Assembly (NCBI GenBank): GCA_029251165.1
Contig: JAQXDW010000015.1
Location: 1 to 64,000, forward strand
Origin: Myxococcota bacterium
GTDB lineage: Bacteria; Myxococcota_A; UBA796
Direction of reading: 5' to 3'
DNA: 64,000 bases
Positions 24,615 through 33,965 of this stretch are shown here, piece after piece. Both the position numbers and the translations under genes were made by a program. Every line of letters begins with the position of its first letter. The stretch's first letter is position 1. The notes beneath the pieces were generated by a model. It made no database searches. It was not told the origin of the DNA and saw only the letters and a list, made by a program, of their open reading frames with translations.

Positions 24615-27026
24615 TCACTCCAGCGTCAGCGACTTCGACTCCACCGTGTCTGCGGCGACATCCTCTGGCGTAAACCAGCAGGGACGGAGCTGACCCTCGC
24701 TGTAGAGCTGCGTCTGATCGGCGAAGTGCGGAGAGCTGGCGTCGTCGGACTGGCTGTAGGTCATGATCGCCTCGCAGGTCGGGCTGTCTCCGCCCATGTC
24801 CACGGTCATGACGAAGGAATTGCCGTAGTTGATCTGGTAGCCCTCCTCCGTGAGGTCGCTGGTCTCGTTGATGGTCGCTGCGCGCGGCTCGGTCTCCAGG
24901 CGGGTGGCGTTGCCGCCGCTGTAGGTCGCGATCGCGACGACACCCTCGTAGTCCTGGCCACCGAGGATGGGGATGTCGAGGTCGCCCTTGCGCGTGAACT
25001 GGATGTCTCCGAGGGCCACGTCCGGAGAGAAGCCGGCAGCGTCGAGGTTCACGACCGCCTGGGCCATCGCCTCCAGCACCGGGCTGTCCGGACTCAGGTC
25101 CCGGGGGGTGTCCACCGGGTCCGCCGCATCGAAGCCGGTCGAGAAGAGGATGCCTCCGTCACCGAGGAGGTCGTCGAAGCTGAACAGTCCTGAGCCGATC
25201 AGCTCGCGCCAGACCGCCACGCCGGCCTGATCTGGACGCGCGGTGCCGTCCCAGCCAGCCAGAGCCTCACAGGCCACCGAGATGTCGACGGGCGCTTCAT
25301 CCAGCTCGACGGTCTCCACCCCCTCACAGGTGCTGACGACGTCCGCGAGGAGGTCGTCCGCGAGGATGCCGCGCCCGCCGAGGGCTGCTGCCTGAAGCTC
25401 CGCCAGAGAGAAGCGACCGTCCTCGCCGCCGGCGCCGGCCTCGGAGAGGTACCGAGCGTTCATTCGGGTGCGCGGGGTGCGTGGGGTGCGCTCGTCGCCG
25501 TACAGCAGCGGGTAGCCCTCCAGCGGCTCCTCGGGGTTGCTCAGCCAGTGGTTGTCGTTGGCGTTGAACACAAAGTCGGTGCGCTCCAGGCGAGGCATCT
25601 GCTCCCACGGCACGACGTCTGGACGCCAGGCCTGCGCATCGGGATCAGACTCCCAGACGAACATCGGGTCGCTGCCGTCGATGACCGTCGCGCCGTTGTC
25701 GTCGAACAAGGCGGCGAGAGGCTGCTCGACGAGCCAGTCGGGGTAGCGGGCCTCGGCCGCAGCGCTCCAGCGCGGCACGGTCGAGCTGTCGGTGTAGAAC
25801 GCAGTGCCTTCGGTGTCGGTCGCGATGGTGTGGACCCAGGGGATGCCGCCGCTGTCGCGATGGGCCGCCTTGAACTCATCCATGCTCTGCGCACGGCTCA
25901 TCAGGAACCACGTCTTGAGCATCGCGAGGTTGTTGGCGTTGGCATCGACCAGCGACAGCGCGTACAGCTCATTCCAGCCCAGCACAGGGGCGTTCATCAC
26001 CGGACCCCAGCGCGAGCTGTACAGCGTCCGGGTGACCTCCTCCAGCGCACCGTCCGGCTGCTGCGCCTGCACCGAGACGGTGCGGGTGGTCATGTCCTCG
26101 TAGGTGCCGTCGTAGAGGTAGCGGGTGGGGCTGCCTTCCTCCAGCTGCAGGAGCGCGCCGTTGAAGCGCGGGGCATTGGAGACGGTGTGGGTCCAGGCGA
26201 TGTCAGCGTTGAAGCCGAGGTTGATGATCGCGACGCCCATCAGCGAGGCACCGTAGACGTCCAGCTCGCCGGGAATGGTGAGGTGGGACTCGTGCCACTT
26301 GCGCTCCCCCTCAGCGGGGAAGTGAGTGTTGGACAGCAGCATCCCGCCGCCGCTCTCCGAGCGCTCCGAGCCGATCGCCCAGCCGTTGCTGCCGAGCTCC
26401 TTGTCGACCAGCGGCTTCAGGACGTCGATCCCTGGGACGGGAGGCTGCGCGCCGCGACTGTCCGCGTCGACCGCTGGCGGCGCGCCGCCACCGATCTCCG
26501 AGACGAACACTGCCCCCGAGCCATACAGCCCCAGCGCGAGGTAGTACGACAGCAGGTCGATGTGATCGATGGGCTTGACCCACTCCTCCCCTGCGCAGCG
26601 TGCATCGGGAGCACCTTCTTCGAGGAAGCGACTGTAGCCAGCGGCGTAGCCGATGAGCGTCTCCTGGATCTCAGCGTCCAGCTCAAACCAGCCGATCTCC
26701 GCCTGCGCCCGGACGTCCAGTGCCAGCCAGCCAAAGTCCATGTCGAGCCATTCCTCGCCGAAGTAGCGGCTGCGCTCGCTGCGGACCATCACGATCTGAT
26801 CCGCCAGCACGCAGGCGTGGTCGCGCGCGAAGGCGTAGCCCATGCCGTAGCCGAGGCTGCCGTAGTCCTCACCAGTGATGTGCGGGATGCCGTAGGACGT
26901 CCACTGGACATCGGCGCTGTAGGGGCCGACAGTCACGGTGTAGGGGTCCTGCTCTGTCGTCGGCTCGGAGGTATCCTTCCCTCCACGACAGGCAATGAGG
27001 GCGAGCAGCAGAACAGCACGAGACAT
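24615..27026 (-). CDS. penicillin acylase / acyl-homoserine-lactone acylase family lipoprotein (Ntn hydrolase)
   Basis: An 803-residue protein with lipobox LIAC (Cys13), so it is lipid-anchored in the envelope. The alpha-chain motif YGIPHITGEDYGSLGYGMGYA is typical of the family. The autocatalytic nucleophile is Ser213 in LGSNGWAIG, and the following LLSNTHFPAEGERKWHESHL matches the beta-chain start. Later motifs include PRFNGALLQ, WVHTIATDTEGTAFYTDSS and FNANDNHWLSNPEEPLEGYP. The precursor should self-cleave before Ser213. Family members remove acyl chains from penicillins, N-acyl-homoserine lactones or cyclic lipopeptides; the substrate here cannot be read from the sequence. Confidence 0.93.
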   Translation of the reverse strand: MSRAVLLLALIACRGGKDTSEPTTEQDPYTVTVGPYSADVQWTSYGIPHITGEDYGSLGYGMGYAFARDHACVLADQIVMVRSERSRYFGEEWLDMDFGWLALDVRAQAEIGWFELDAEIQETLIGYAAGYSRFLEEGAPDARCAGEEWVKPIDHIDLLSYYLALGLYGSGAVFVSEIGGGAPPAVDADSRGAQPPVPGIDVLKPLVDKELGSNGWAIGSERSESGGGMLLSNTHFPAEGERKWHESHLTIPGELDVYGASLMGVAIINLGFNADIAWTHTVSNAPRFNGALLQLEEGSPTRYLYDGTYEDMTTRTVSVQAQQPDGALEEVTRTLYSSRWGPVMNAPVLGWNELYALSLVDANANNLAMLKTWFLMSRAQSMDEFKAAHRDSGGIPWVHTIATDTEGTAFYTDSSTVPRWSAAAEARYPDWLVEQPLAALFDDNGATVIDGSDPMFVWESDPDAQAWRPDVVPWEQMPRLERTDFVFNANDNHWLSNPEEPLEGYPLLYGDERTPRTPRTRMNARYLSEAGAGGEDGRFSLAELQAAALGGRGILADDLLADVVSTCEGVETVELDEAPVDISVACEALAGWDGTARPDQAGVAVWRELIGSGLFSFDDLLGDGGILFSTGFDAADPVDTPRDLSPDSPVLEAMAQAVVNLDAAGFSPDVALGDIQFTRKGDLDIPILGGQDYEGVVAIATYSGGNATRLETEPRAATINETSDLTEEGYQINYGNSFVMTVDMGGDSPTCEAIMTYSQSDDASSPHFADQTQLYSEGQLRPCWFTPEDVAADTVESKSLTLE

Positions 27027-27468
27027 TCCAACCTCCAGGGCAGCCCCATCCCTCTAGCCTCTCCACATCAATGCGCAGGGTTTTCACCAGCAACCCTGAC
27101 CAGCCCCGCTCCAGCCGGTGAAGCCGAGGTACCCACGCGGTGGAGACCGGGGCGCACATCAGCGCCCCGGCAGACCAGCCTTGCGCACCAGGCCCGACGC
27201 TGCGACAGCATCCCCTGTGGCAGCGTCCCAGACGCAATCGGCCACCGCCAGCACACACCAAAATCCTCATCATGAACCAGGTCGAGGCTCTCTTGGCCCA
27301 GACTGATCGCAACTTATCTTCCAGAAGTCTAAAACAATAAAAGCCGTACTTTAAAGTACTATTTTGGGATAAATTAACAAGACCTGTTCACATATATCTA
27401 CTCAGTATCTTTGCAGAATCGATTTTGAGCAATAGCAAGAGGGTGGGCCGCCAACAAGGAGTTCCACC
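27027..27468. other. intergenic region, AT-rich promoter half
   Basis: No protein-like frame is visible. From 27330 on the sequence is AT-rich (acataaaattaac-type tracts) and probably contains the promoter of the small gene at 27469. Confidence 0.4.
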
Positions 27469-27582
27469 ATGACCAACTCAAGCGCAAACCTTCAGAGCTT
27501 CCTCTACAAGCCAATGATCGGGATCGTCTCCTACTTCGGAAGCGCTGGCTTCTTCCTGTTCGGCCAGTCCATCTGGTTCTGA
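27469..27582 (+). CDS. 37-residue hydrophobic peptide
   Basis: ATG 27469 follows a near-perfect Shine-Dalgarno (AAGGAG, 8 nt spacing) and an AT-rich upstream region. The peptide begins MTNSSANLQSFLYKP and continues with one hydrophobic, Phe/Gly-rich helix (MIGIVSYFGSAGFFLFGQS) ending IWF before TGA. It looks like a small membrane peptide or a subunit of an unidentified complex. It stands alone in its own region, about 300 bp before the MerR gene. No homologue recognised. Confidence 0.5.
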   Translation: MTNSSANLQSFLYKPMIGIVSYFGSAGFFLFGQSIWF

Positions 27583-27878
27583 GTATGAATACCGCTCGAC
27601 GCTGCGGTGACAGGTGGTGGGTGGGGTGCTCGGATCTATTCACTCCTTCCTTCCCGTTGGGGAAATTCCATCCGGTTGCTCACCCGACCGCCTCTCACCA
27701 CAGCGTGGCGCACGTCCCCAGACCCAAGGACCAGCGGACACTACAGTCCCGCTGAGCGTATCCATCATGTGTTCAAGATCTGTCCAGGTTACATGCCGAG
27801 CAGATCGATGCCCTTGAGTACCGCTCCGGAACATGCCGGCTGAGGCTCTACTGGGCAGCCCCACAGGAGCACCGACGC

Positions 27879-28802
27879 ATGGCCCTCGAATCCCTCGCCC
27901 CCGGACCGTTCCGTATCGGCCAGGTGACCGAGCACACTGGACTGTCTGCCAGCACGATCCGAACCTGGGAGCGACGCTACCGTGTCGTCGATCCCCGCCG
28001 AACCGAGAAAGGCACCCGCCTGTACTCGCAGCAAGAAGTCCGCCGCCTCTGGCTGATGAAGCGGCTGACGGATGCCGGCGTGGCCATCGGCGTGCTTGCA
28101 GAGCTGGACAATGATGCGCTCCAGCAGCGCCTCAGCCCTCCCCGCACAGGCGGCCCCGTGCAGCATCAGGTGGTCCTGATCCATCGGTCCCTCGGCGGAC
28201 CACACCCCGATGACCCTGTCGAGGTCGTCGCCTCGAGTCCCTCCCTCACGGGCGTCGCGTCGGGCACGTCAGCCTCGGTGGTGGTTGTGGAGCTGGAGCT
28301 GCTCGGGCTCGATCCGGTCAGCGCGCTGATCGCCCTTCGAGGTCGCCTCCAGCAGGCCCGTCCCCTGGTCCTCGCCGCGTTCGTCCCGCGCAGCACGCGT
28401 GCCGCTCTGGAGGCCGCCGGGGCGGTGATCATGCGCGCGCCAGCACAGCGCGCAGATGTCCTGAGACAATGCAAGCGCATTGCATCTCCCCAGCGTCAGG
28501 AACACACCGAGCCGGTGCTGGATCGCGCCACCTTGCAGTACCTGCTCGATGTCCGCCCCAACAATCCCTGCGAGTGTCCCACCCACCTGGCGAGCCTCGC
28601 CTTGTCCATTCAGGCATTTGAGGACTACAGCCGACAGTGCATCCAGCTCGGCAACGCCGACACAGTCCTTCACACTGAGATGGCGGAGGAGTCCGCTGTT
28701 CTTCGGGTGCGGGTCGAGGCACTGCTCCGCCGAGTCTGCGCACACGACGGGATCACCCTTCCGCTCGCTGAGGGGGCGATTCCCTTCAGCGAGGAGCACT
28801 GA
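27879..28802 (+). CDS. MerR-family transcriptional regulator (MlrA/CarA-like architecture)
   Basis: A 307-residue protein; the ATG follows an AGGAG box. Residues 11-80 form the MerR winged helix: FRIGQVTEHTGLSASTIRTW, ERRYRVVDPRRTEKGTRLYS and EVRRLWLMKRLTDAGVAIGV. The long C-terminal half resembles the alpha/beta domain of CarA/MlrA-type regulators, but the cobalamin-binding D-x-H-x-x-G motif is absent. The effector is therefore probably not B12, or the domain is degenerate. The last 90 residues are helical. A cysteine pair (NNPCECPTH) is present. Target unknown. Confidence 0.85.
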   Translation: MALESLAPGPFRIGQVTEHTGLSASTIRTWERRYRVVDPRRTEKGTRLYSQQEVRRLWLMKRLTDAGVAIGVLAELDNDALQQRLSPPRTGGPVQHQVVLIHRSLGGPHPDDPVEVVASSPSLTGVASGTSASVVVVELELLGLDPVSALIALRGRLQQARPLVLAAFVPRSTRAALEAAGAVIMRAPAQRADVLRQCKRIASPQRQEHTEPVLDRATLQYLLDVRPNNPCECPTHLASLALSIQAFEDYSRQCIQLGNADTVLHTEMAEESAVLRVRVEALLRRVCAHDGITLPLAEGAIPFSEEH

Positions 28803-28817
28803 GGGGGGCTGCTTCCC

Positions 28818-30128
28818 TCACCTTGCGTACTGGTAGTACTCGACACCGACGTCTTGGAAGTCAGGCTCGCGAATGGTGCCGATGCGCTCGATGAAGAATC
28901 GCTCTGATGGCGGCTGCGGCAGGCCTACAGCACCGCGATCATGCAGCATCTCGTACTGAGACTGGCCGAGCATCACCGGATCACCCAGCGCGCCCTCGAG
29001 GCTGATCCGAGACGCAGCCTCCTGCCAGCCGGGCTGAACCGTGTTCAGCACTGGCTCTGCGGCATCTCCGGAGCCGTAGCCCATCGTCAGCAGCTCAGCG
29101 TCATCCAGGTCAGCCCCCTTGTCCAGCGCGTCGACCAATCCCGCCGCGATCCAAGCGGGCAGGCTGGCTGTGTACAGGTTGCCCAGGTCCATCATGCGGT
29201 CCGCTCCCAGGCTCATCGCGCCCTCGATCCGCGCTTTAAACAAGGGGGTACGGCGATATGCGAGAATCAGCGCCATGCTGGCCGGATACACGTTGCGGCT
29301 GTTTCGGCCCTGGCCGGTGAAGTTGAACAGATCTGGTGACGAGCGCATCTCAGAGGGCACAGCCGAGCCAGCTCTGCGATCCCATCGGCATCACGGGACA
29401 GTCCCCACAGATACAGTGCAGACAGCGCGTTCGACGGCATCCGGCGGTAGGGACCTCCCTTGATCCGGTCATAGACCGCGCGGTGTGTTTGTCCGAGCCG
29501 ATCCATCAGGTCATCGGCCGCATGCACGCCGGCGTCGATGTAGCAGCTGGTGGAGTACTGTCCGGAGAACACCGGAAAGTCATGGATCCAAGGGGTTCCG
29601 CTGGCGAAGCTGGAGACAGAGAAGCGACGCACCGGCTTTCGGAAGTCTGCACCACGGTATGCGCTGGAGGAGCCTGACTGCCGCAGAACGACCGCGTACA
29701 GTGCAGGATCTTCCTCCAGGAGGATGGCCACCGCACCCTGGGTGGGCTCTCCGGAGCTGTCGCGCTCATACTCCGCGTGATCGGCAGCAACCACAATGGA
29801 CTGGCGACCGGCACCATCGAGGGCCAGCCAGCGCAGCCTTCTGGGCACAGACCCCGCCGAGGCAAGCATGCTTGGCCTCGGGGACCTCACAGTTTCGCGA
29901 CAGCGGGGGGAGACCGCGCTCGACCAAGACCTGATCCAGCATGCCGCGGATGATGATTGCTCCAGCTGAGTTGTCGGTGCTCGACTCGCCTCCCAGCGCA
30001 AGAAAGCCCACCTGACGGGGATTGATGTCGTACTGGAGAATCAGCCGCAGGGCTGCAGTGGCAGCCATCGTGTATACGCTCTCCGTCTCTTCAGGGATAC
30101 GAAAGCTGCGGCCAACGACCGCCTTCAT
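28818..30128 (-). pseudogene. HMG-CoA synthase family gene with two compensating frameshifts
   Basis: Three segments on the minus strand together match hydroxymethylglutaryl-CoA synthase. Segment 1 (30128 to about 29840) has IPEETESVYTMAATAALRLI, VGFLALGGESSTD and the catalytic Cys in EAKHACLGG. Segment 2 (about 29840 to 29350, another frame) has LRWLALDGAGRQSIVVAADH, EPTQGAVAILLEEDP and the DFRKP block. Segment 3 (about 29350 to 28818, first frame again) has FTGQGRNSRNVYPASMALIL and MGYGSGDAAEP. One base appears lost or gained at each junction, and the shifts cancel. Either the gene is damaged or the assembly has two indel errors. An intact enzyme would condense acetyl-CoA with acetoacetyl-CoA in the mevalonate pathway or act in beta-branching. 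Confidence 0.8.
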
Positions 30129-30478
30129 CTTACCGGGACTGTTTCCCGTCCAGGAACATCAGGAATCCAGAGAGGCACAGGGCCGAGGCACATACAGCGC
30201 CATACCGCTCACACCGATCTTCTTTCCCATCACGAACTCCCCAGAAGTAAAGCGTGCTCTTACGAGCCCAAGCGGAGACAAGTGAGAGTCATCACGGTCA
30301 ACTGTTGGTACAAGCCACTGGTTAAACTTCACCACTCGACGACTGACTTATCATCACACTCAGAGAACGATCTGAGCACTGCTCGCAAGCATGGACCCCG
30401 CTCACTGTAGCCGCTGGCAGGAGCCTGCAGCCGCTGGCAGGAGCCTGCTAAGTGGACAGCAGCGGAGCTATAGACTGC
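30129..30478. other. intergenic region with a 20-bp tandem duplication
   Basis: No gene is seen. At 30409-30448 the 20-bp unit agccgctggcaggagcctgc occurs twice in a row. Each unit contains the inverted pair GCAGG/CCTGC, so each transcribed unit can fold into a small hairpin. Confidence 0.6.
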
Positions 30479-31102
30479 TCAGTCGAATGCGATGTAGTCG
30501 ACCTCTATCTTGAACTCTCCGTCTACAAACTGCTCCGACATGAGCTCCATATGCAGGAGCTCCTCCGCATCTTCTGAGTCCATCGTCTCCCCGGTAGACT
30601 CTGGATATCCAGAGTACAGCTCATAGACCTCAAAGGCCTCGAAGGGGATCTCGATGATGTTCCACTCGTTGTCGGGTACGACGATGTTGTACTTGTACTG
30701 ATCATCAAACCAGAGCGGGCTGTCTGCGAGAATCATCGAGAACGGTAAGCCCTCGCTCTTGATCCGGATCAGCACGCGCTGATACATCGACAGGTCCATC
30801 TCGTCTTGGGGGCTTCGGATCGAGGCAAAGCCTCCGTTGCTATCCGTAGAGACGTTGCCCTCGAACACCATGGTCTCGTCTTCAAACGAGAGTGCTCCGT
30901 TGGAGACACCTCCCATGACCGTGTCGTTTACAGCGTACCAGTCTGCTTCTCCATCGACCCCAAAGTCGAACACCAGCGCATCGTCACTGTAAGAGAGATC
31001 GTCGGTGATAACCGTCGATGTCTGGTCCTCGACCCCGGATGAATCCTCCGCGTCACAGGCCATAATCAACGCCACAACAAGACAGACTGGTTTACACTGC
31101 AC
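30479..31102 (-). CDS. CIA30-like lipoprotein
   Basis: A 207-residue protein with lipobox ALIMAC (Cys16) and an acidic linker. The mature domain fits the CIA30 (complex I intermediate-associated protein 30) galactose-binding-like fold: ADWYAVNDTVMGGVSNGALS, then FEGNVSTDSNGGFASIRSP, YQRVLIRIKSEGLPFSMIL, and WNIIEIPFEAFEV. Bacterial secreted CIA30 proteins are probably carbohydrate- or ligand-binding rather than assembly factors. The gene is AT-richer than average for the window. Confidence 0.85.
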   Translation of the reverse strand: MQCKPVCLVVALIMACDAEDSSGVEDQTSTVITDDLSYSDDALVFDFGVDGEADWYAVNDTVMGGVSNGALSFEDETMVFEGNVSTDSNGGFASIRSPQDEMDLSMYQRVLIRIKSEGLPFSMILADSPLWFDDQYKYNIVVPDNEWNIIEIPFEAFEVYELYSGYPESTGETMDSEDAEELLHMELMSEQFVDGEFKIEVDYIAFD

Positions 31103-31254
31103 GATGCACCCTCCGACTATGTATTAGTGGCATTTTCTGAATTGAGAAGAAAAACCCTGACTGCCGGGTCTGATCGCCAGCGAAAAGCTCGGCACCATCC
31201 TGGAGAGACCACGGATCGCCGGTGACAAGAGGCACCGATGGATCCGCTGCGCAC

Positions 31255-32046
31255 TCACCGGGTTGTGCCTTCCGGTTGCTTGAGCCGACCACCCGGCGGA
31301 ACCCCCAGCTTTCCACCGAGGGTGTGGTCAACCGAGTCCTGAGAGATGCCACCAGGGAAGTCAACACCCAGACCGAGCTTCTCCTCGACCCGCGCCTGCA
31401 TTCCTTGCAGGACCGCTGCGTGCTGCTGAAATTCTCGCAGCTCTTCAAAGGTCAGGCTCCGGGATTCCGTGTCGGGCACTGCACCGCTCTCTGGAGAGAC
31501 GCCTGCCTCAGTGAGTCCCTGATCGAGCTGATCGCGGATCATTGTCGAGGACTCGCTGTCGATGCGACGGCGAACCATCCGCTTGAGCGGTCCTCGCCCG
31601 CCGCCCATGGCACGCCCCGCCATCTTGGCCTGTAGCGGCTTTCCCGAGTCGAGCAGGTGCTTCTGGATCTCTTGGCTCAGGCCAGCGTGGTCCTGCTTGA
31701 GCGCATCGATCACCGCATCGAGATCTCCATGGTTAAAGGTACCATTGCTCCCCCCGAGCTTGTCGCTGGAGAGCATCGCGCGGATCGCCTGAAGAGACAC
31801 AATCTCTTCCTCAGTGGGTGGGACCGTGAAGCGATCCTTCAGCCCACCGAAGAGCTGGCTCAGTCCGCCCAGGGCCGAGCCGCTGGAGTTAGAGCCAGAG
31901 TCGCGAGAGCCAGAGTCGCTGGAGCCCGCAGCTTGGAGCTGCTCCTGGCGGCGGGTGTTGTCGGTCTGCGGCGACAGGCCTGCCGACTGCCGGGGGCGCC
32001 CCTCCTGCTCCTGCTCTTGCCTTCTCTTTCGCATCCAGCCTGGCAT
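31255..32046 (-). CDS. hypothetical cytoplasmic protein with basic N terminus
   Basis: The start at ATG 32046 is supported by GGGAGCAG upstream. The 263-residue protein begins MPGWMRKRRQEQEQEGRP and has a Ser/Gly/Asp-rich low-complexity linker (about residues 40-60), then a helical region (VPPTEEEIVSLQAIRAMLSS; DLDAVIDALKQDHAGLSQEI; MAGRAMGGGRGPLKRMVRRR). The C terminus is hydrophilic. No family recognised. It is read away from the neighbouring lipoproteins. Confidence 0.65.
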   Translation of the reverse strand: MPGWMRKRRQEQEQEGRPRQSAGLSPQTDNTRRQEQLQAAGSSDSGSRDSGSNSSGSALGGLSQLFGGLKDRFTVPPTEEEIVSLQAIRAMLSSDKLGGSNGTFNHGDLDAVIDALKQDHAGLSQEIQKHLLDSGKPLQAKMAGRAMGGGRGPLKRMVRRRIDSESSTMIRDQLDQGLTEAGVSPESGAVPDTESRSLTFEELREFQQHAAVLQGMQARVEEKLGLGVDFPGGISQDSVDHTLGGKLGVPPGGRLKQPEGTTR

Positions 32047-32320
32047 GATCTGCTCCCGAGTGTCCTGCTTGTCTCTATGAGCAAGTATCATTCCAGCCAC
32101 CAGTCCCATCAAACTTCGAGAGACTGCCCACTGTGAATCCCACATGGGACACCGATGCCCCGACACTCAGTACACACCGCGATGCGATCCAACAGCGCTG
32201 AGCCGCTGCTTGATACCGGCCGCTCGCTACCGGGAGGAGCCCAGCAGCTTGCGGGGGCTGAGCAGGTGGCCGAGAGGACCAGAGCGTAGGCCCCCCACCC
32301 TGGCTCCTGGGCAGTGCTCC

Positions 32321-33019
32321 TTAGAAGTCTTCGGTCAGATTGTCGAAGTAGAAGGTTCCGCTGCCACCGTCCGCACCGCTGGTTCCAAAGTCAGGGAAGA
32401 TCGAAGCCTTGTTGTACGTGTAGGTGTAGTTGACCGCGGCGGTACCCTCAGCCTCAGAGATGAAGTCGAAGGTCACGGTCTCCCAGGTCTCGCCAGCGCT
32501 CACGATGCCATAGGTCTCGACAGACTTGGTGGGATCGGAGGCATCTTCAACCTTGAGGAGAATCGGTGTCTCAGCCCGCGGCGACCAGACCTTGAGGGTA
32601 AAGCGAGTCTGCCCCTCAGCGATGTTCAGCGTGTCGATGCTGAAGTCCGAGGCCTCGGTGTACATGGTGGTGCCGCCCCAGGTCTCGGCAGAGCTGGACT
32701 TGCTGATGCGGAGCACCGTGTTGCCGCTGTCGGTCGGATCCGTCTCGACCGCGCAGTCCTCACCGCCGCCGAAGCCTTCGCAGCCGTAGCTGACGGCGCT
32801 GTCCTCGAAGCTGATGAGGACATCCGTGTCCGCGTCCGTGTCGGCGTCCGTGTCTGCGTCCGTGTCCGTGTCCGTGTCCGTGTCTGCGTCCGTGTCCGCG
32901 TCCGTGTCGGCGTCCGCGTCCGTGTCGGCGTCCGCCTCCTCAGTGGAGCCAGAGTCGTCCTTGTCCCCACAGGCAATGGTGAGCAGAGGCAGTGTGAGCA
33001 TGAGAAGGGAAAGGCGCAT
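32321..33019 (-). CDS. lipoprotein with Asp/Thr repeat linker and carbohydrate-binding-like domain
   Basis: A 232-residue protein with lipobox LLTIAC (Cys17), followed by GDKDDSGSTEE and a run of Asp-Ala-Asp-Thr repeats (about residues 29-66). The C-terminal domain is a beta sandwich resembling CBM-like modules seen next to laminarinases: FSIDTLNIAEGQTRFTLKVW, SPRAETPILLKVED, and the ending YNKASIFPDFGTSG...TFYFDNL. It probably binds glycan at the cell surface. The repeat codons here are diversified (acg, gcg, gcc), unlike the uniform arrays elsewhere in the window. Confidence 0.85.
   Translation of the reverse strand: MRLSLLMLTLPLLTIACGDKDDSGSTEEADADTDADADTDADTDADTDTDTDTDADTDADTDADTDVLISFEDSAVSYGCEGFGGGEDCAVETDPTDSGNTVLRISKSSSAETWGGTTMYTEASDFSIDTLNIAEGQTRFTLKVWSPRAETPILLKVEDASDPTKSVETYGIVSAGETWETVTFDFISEAEGTAAVNYTYTYNKASIFPDFGTSGADGGSGTFYFDNLTEDF
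32821..32938 (-). repeat. degenerate Asp-Ala-Asp-Thr repeat array
   Basis: Six-base Asp-Xaa units repeated inside the lipoprotein gene, with mixed third positions. The amino-acid repeat is kept while the DNA repeat has diverged, unlike the arrays at 1-81, 56788 and 57890. Confidence 0.85.
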
Positions 33020-33028
33020 GGTCTCCTC

Positions 33029-33607
33029 CTAGGAGGCGCGGTTGAGCGGGGAAGAGACTCTCCCCCGATGGGTGAAGAGCTCCGGCTGCCGCAGCGCGGA
33101 CTGGAGCATCAGGGTGGCATCGCACAGGGCAATCGATTCATCTCCCAGTGTGCTCAAGAGCACCTGGGGTCCATCGAGGGACGCAGAGATGCTGCGGGCT
33201 TGCAGCACCTCTCGAAAAGGGGCGAGGAGGATCTCGCCGGCCCGGGTCAGGCTGCCACCGAGCACGACAGTGCCCGGATTGATGAGGGTGAGCAGCCCAG
33301 CGAGCAATTGCGTTGGCACATCCACGGTGCTGTCAGGGTCGTCCTGGACAGACCAGAGTCGACTCAGGACGCAGAGAATCTTACCCCGGAGGCTGAAACG
33401 GACTGCCGCGATGTGGCTCGTGCCGAGCTCAACCCCGAGCAGGTGAACGCACTGCTCATTCACCTCAAAGACGATGGGGAGCCGACCACCGCCGCTGTGA
33501 GTGGGGCGGAGAGCGGCCTCCACCTGGGACGCCACCAGACGCCCCACGATGGTCGACACCGTGCTTCGAGAGAGGCCTGTTCTGCGGGACCGCTCAGCCC
33601 AAGACAT
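33029..33607 (-). pseudogene. ROK-family regulator remnant lacking its central domain
   Basis: The N-terminal winged helix is clear (RRTGLSRSTVSTIVGRLVAS; GGGRLPIVFEVNEQC; LLGVELGTSHIAAVRFSLRG). It is followed directly by the C-terminal ROK end (LAGLLTLINPGTVVLGGSLT). The roughly 180 residues in between, including the ATPase/sugar-binding core and the Cys-rich zinc motif, are missing; family members are about 380-400 residues, this is 192. ROK-like sequence also continues upstream of the ATG (ARTTRARLLHLIC, to about 33655) without a start codon. Probably an internally deleted, inactive gene; a DNA-binding-only protein is conceivable. Confidence 0.75.
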
Positions 33608-33965
33608 GCCGGCTCCCCAGCAGATGAGGTGGAGGAGCCTGGCTCGTGTTGTGCGTGCGCATTGCGTCCGCAGCTCTCCGTGGCCGGTGCCTTACACTTT
33701 GTTTACTGACCGAACGAACACCCATAGCAATACCCTTACGATACTTCTTCAGAGTGTCAACGACTCATCACTGTGCCACGTCGGACGCCGTCTTCCAGGG
33801 AGGCCCTGGGCCAGGCTCGTGCGGTTTCGGGCGGAGGTCGAGGCCACGCACCTGCCGTATTCAGAGAGACGTGCTCCGCTCTGGTTGCTGTCGACCACAA
33901 GCCACCCGACTCCACAGCATCACCACACGGCCAGCGCCACCACCACGCCCACCTCTGCAGGCTGA
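33608..33965. other. intergenic region upstream of the ROK remnant
   Basis: The part next to 33607 still encodes ROK-like residues without a start codon. The rest holds an AT-richer stretch (33690-33770) that may be the old promoter. No other gene is seen. Confidence 0.4.

Noticed and set aside
27879..28802. MerR regulator as a cobalamin-dependent light sensor (CarH-like) working with the cobalamin operon
   Set aside because: The D-x-H-x-x-G cobalamin-binding motif is absent and the gene is 11 kb away from the riboswitch operon.
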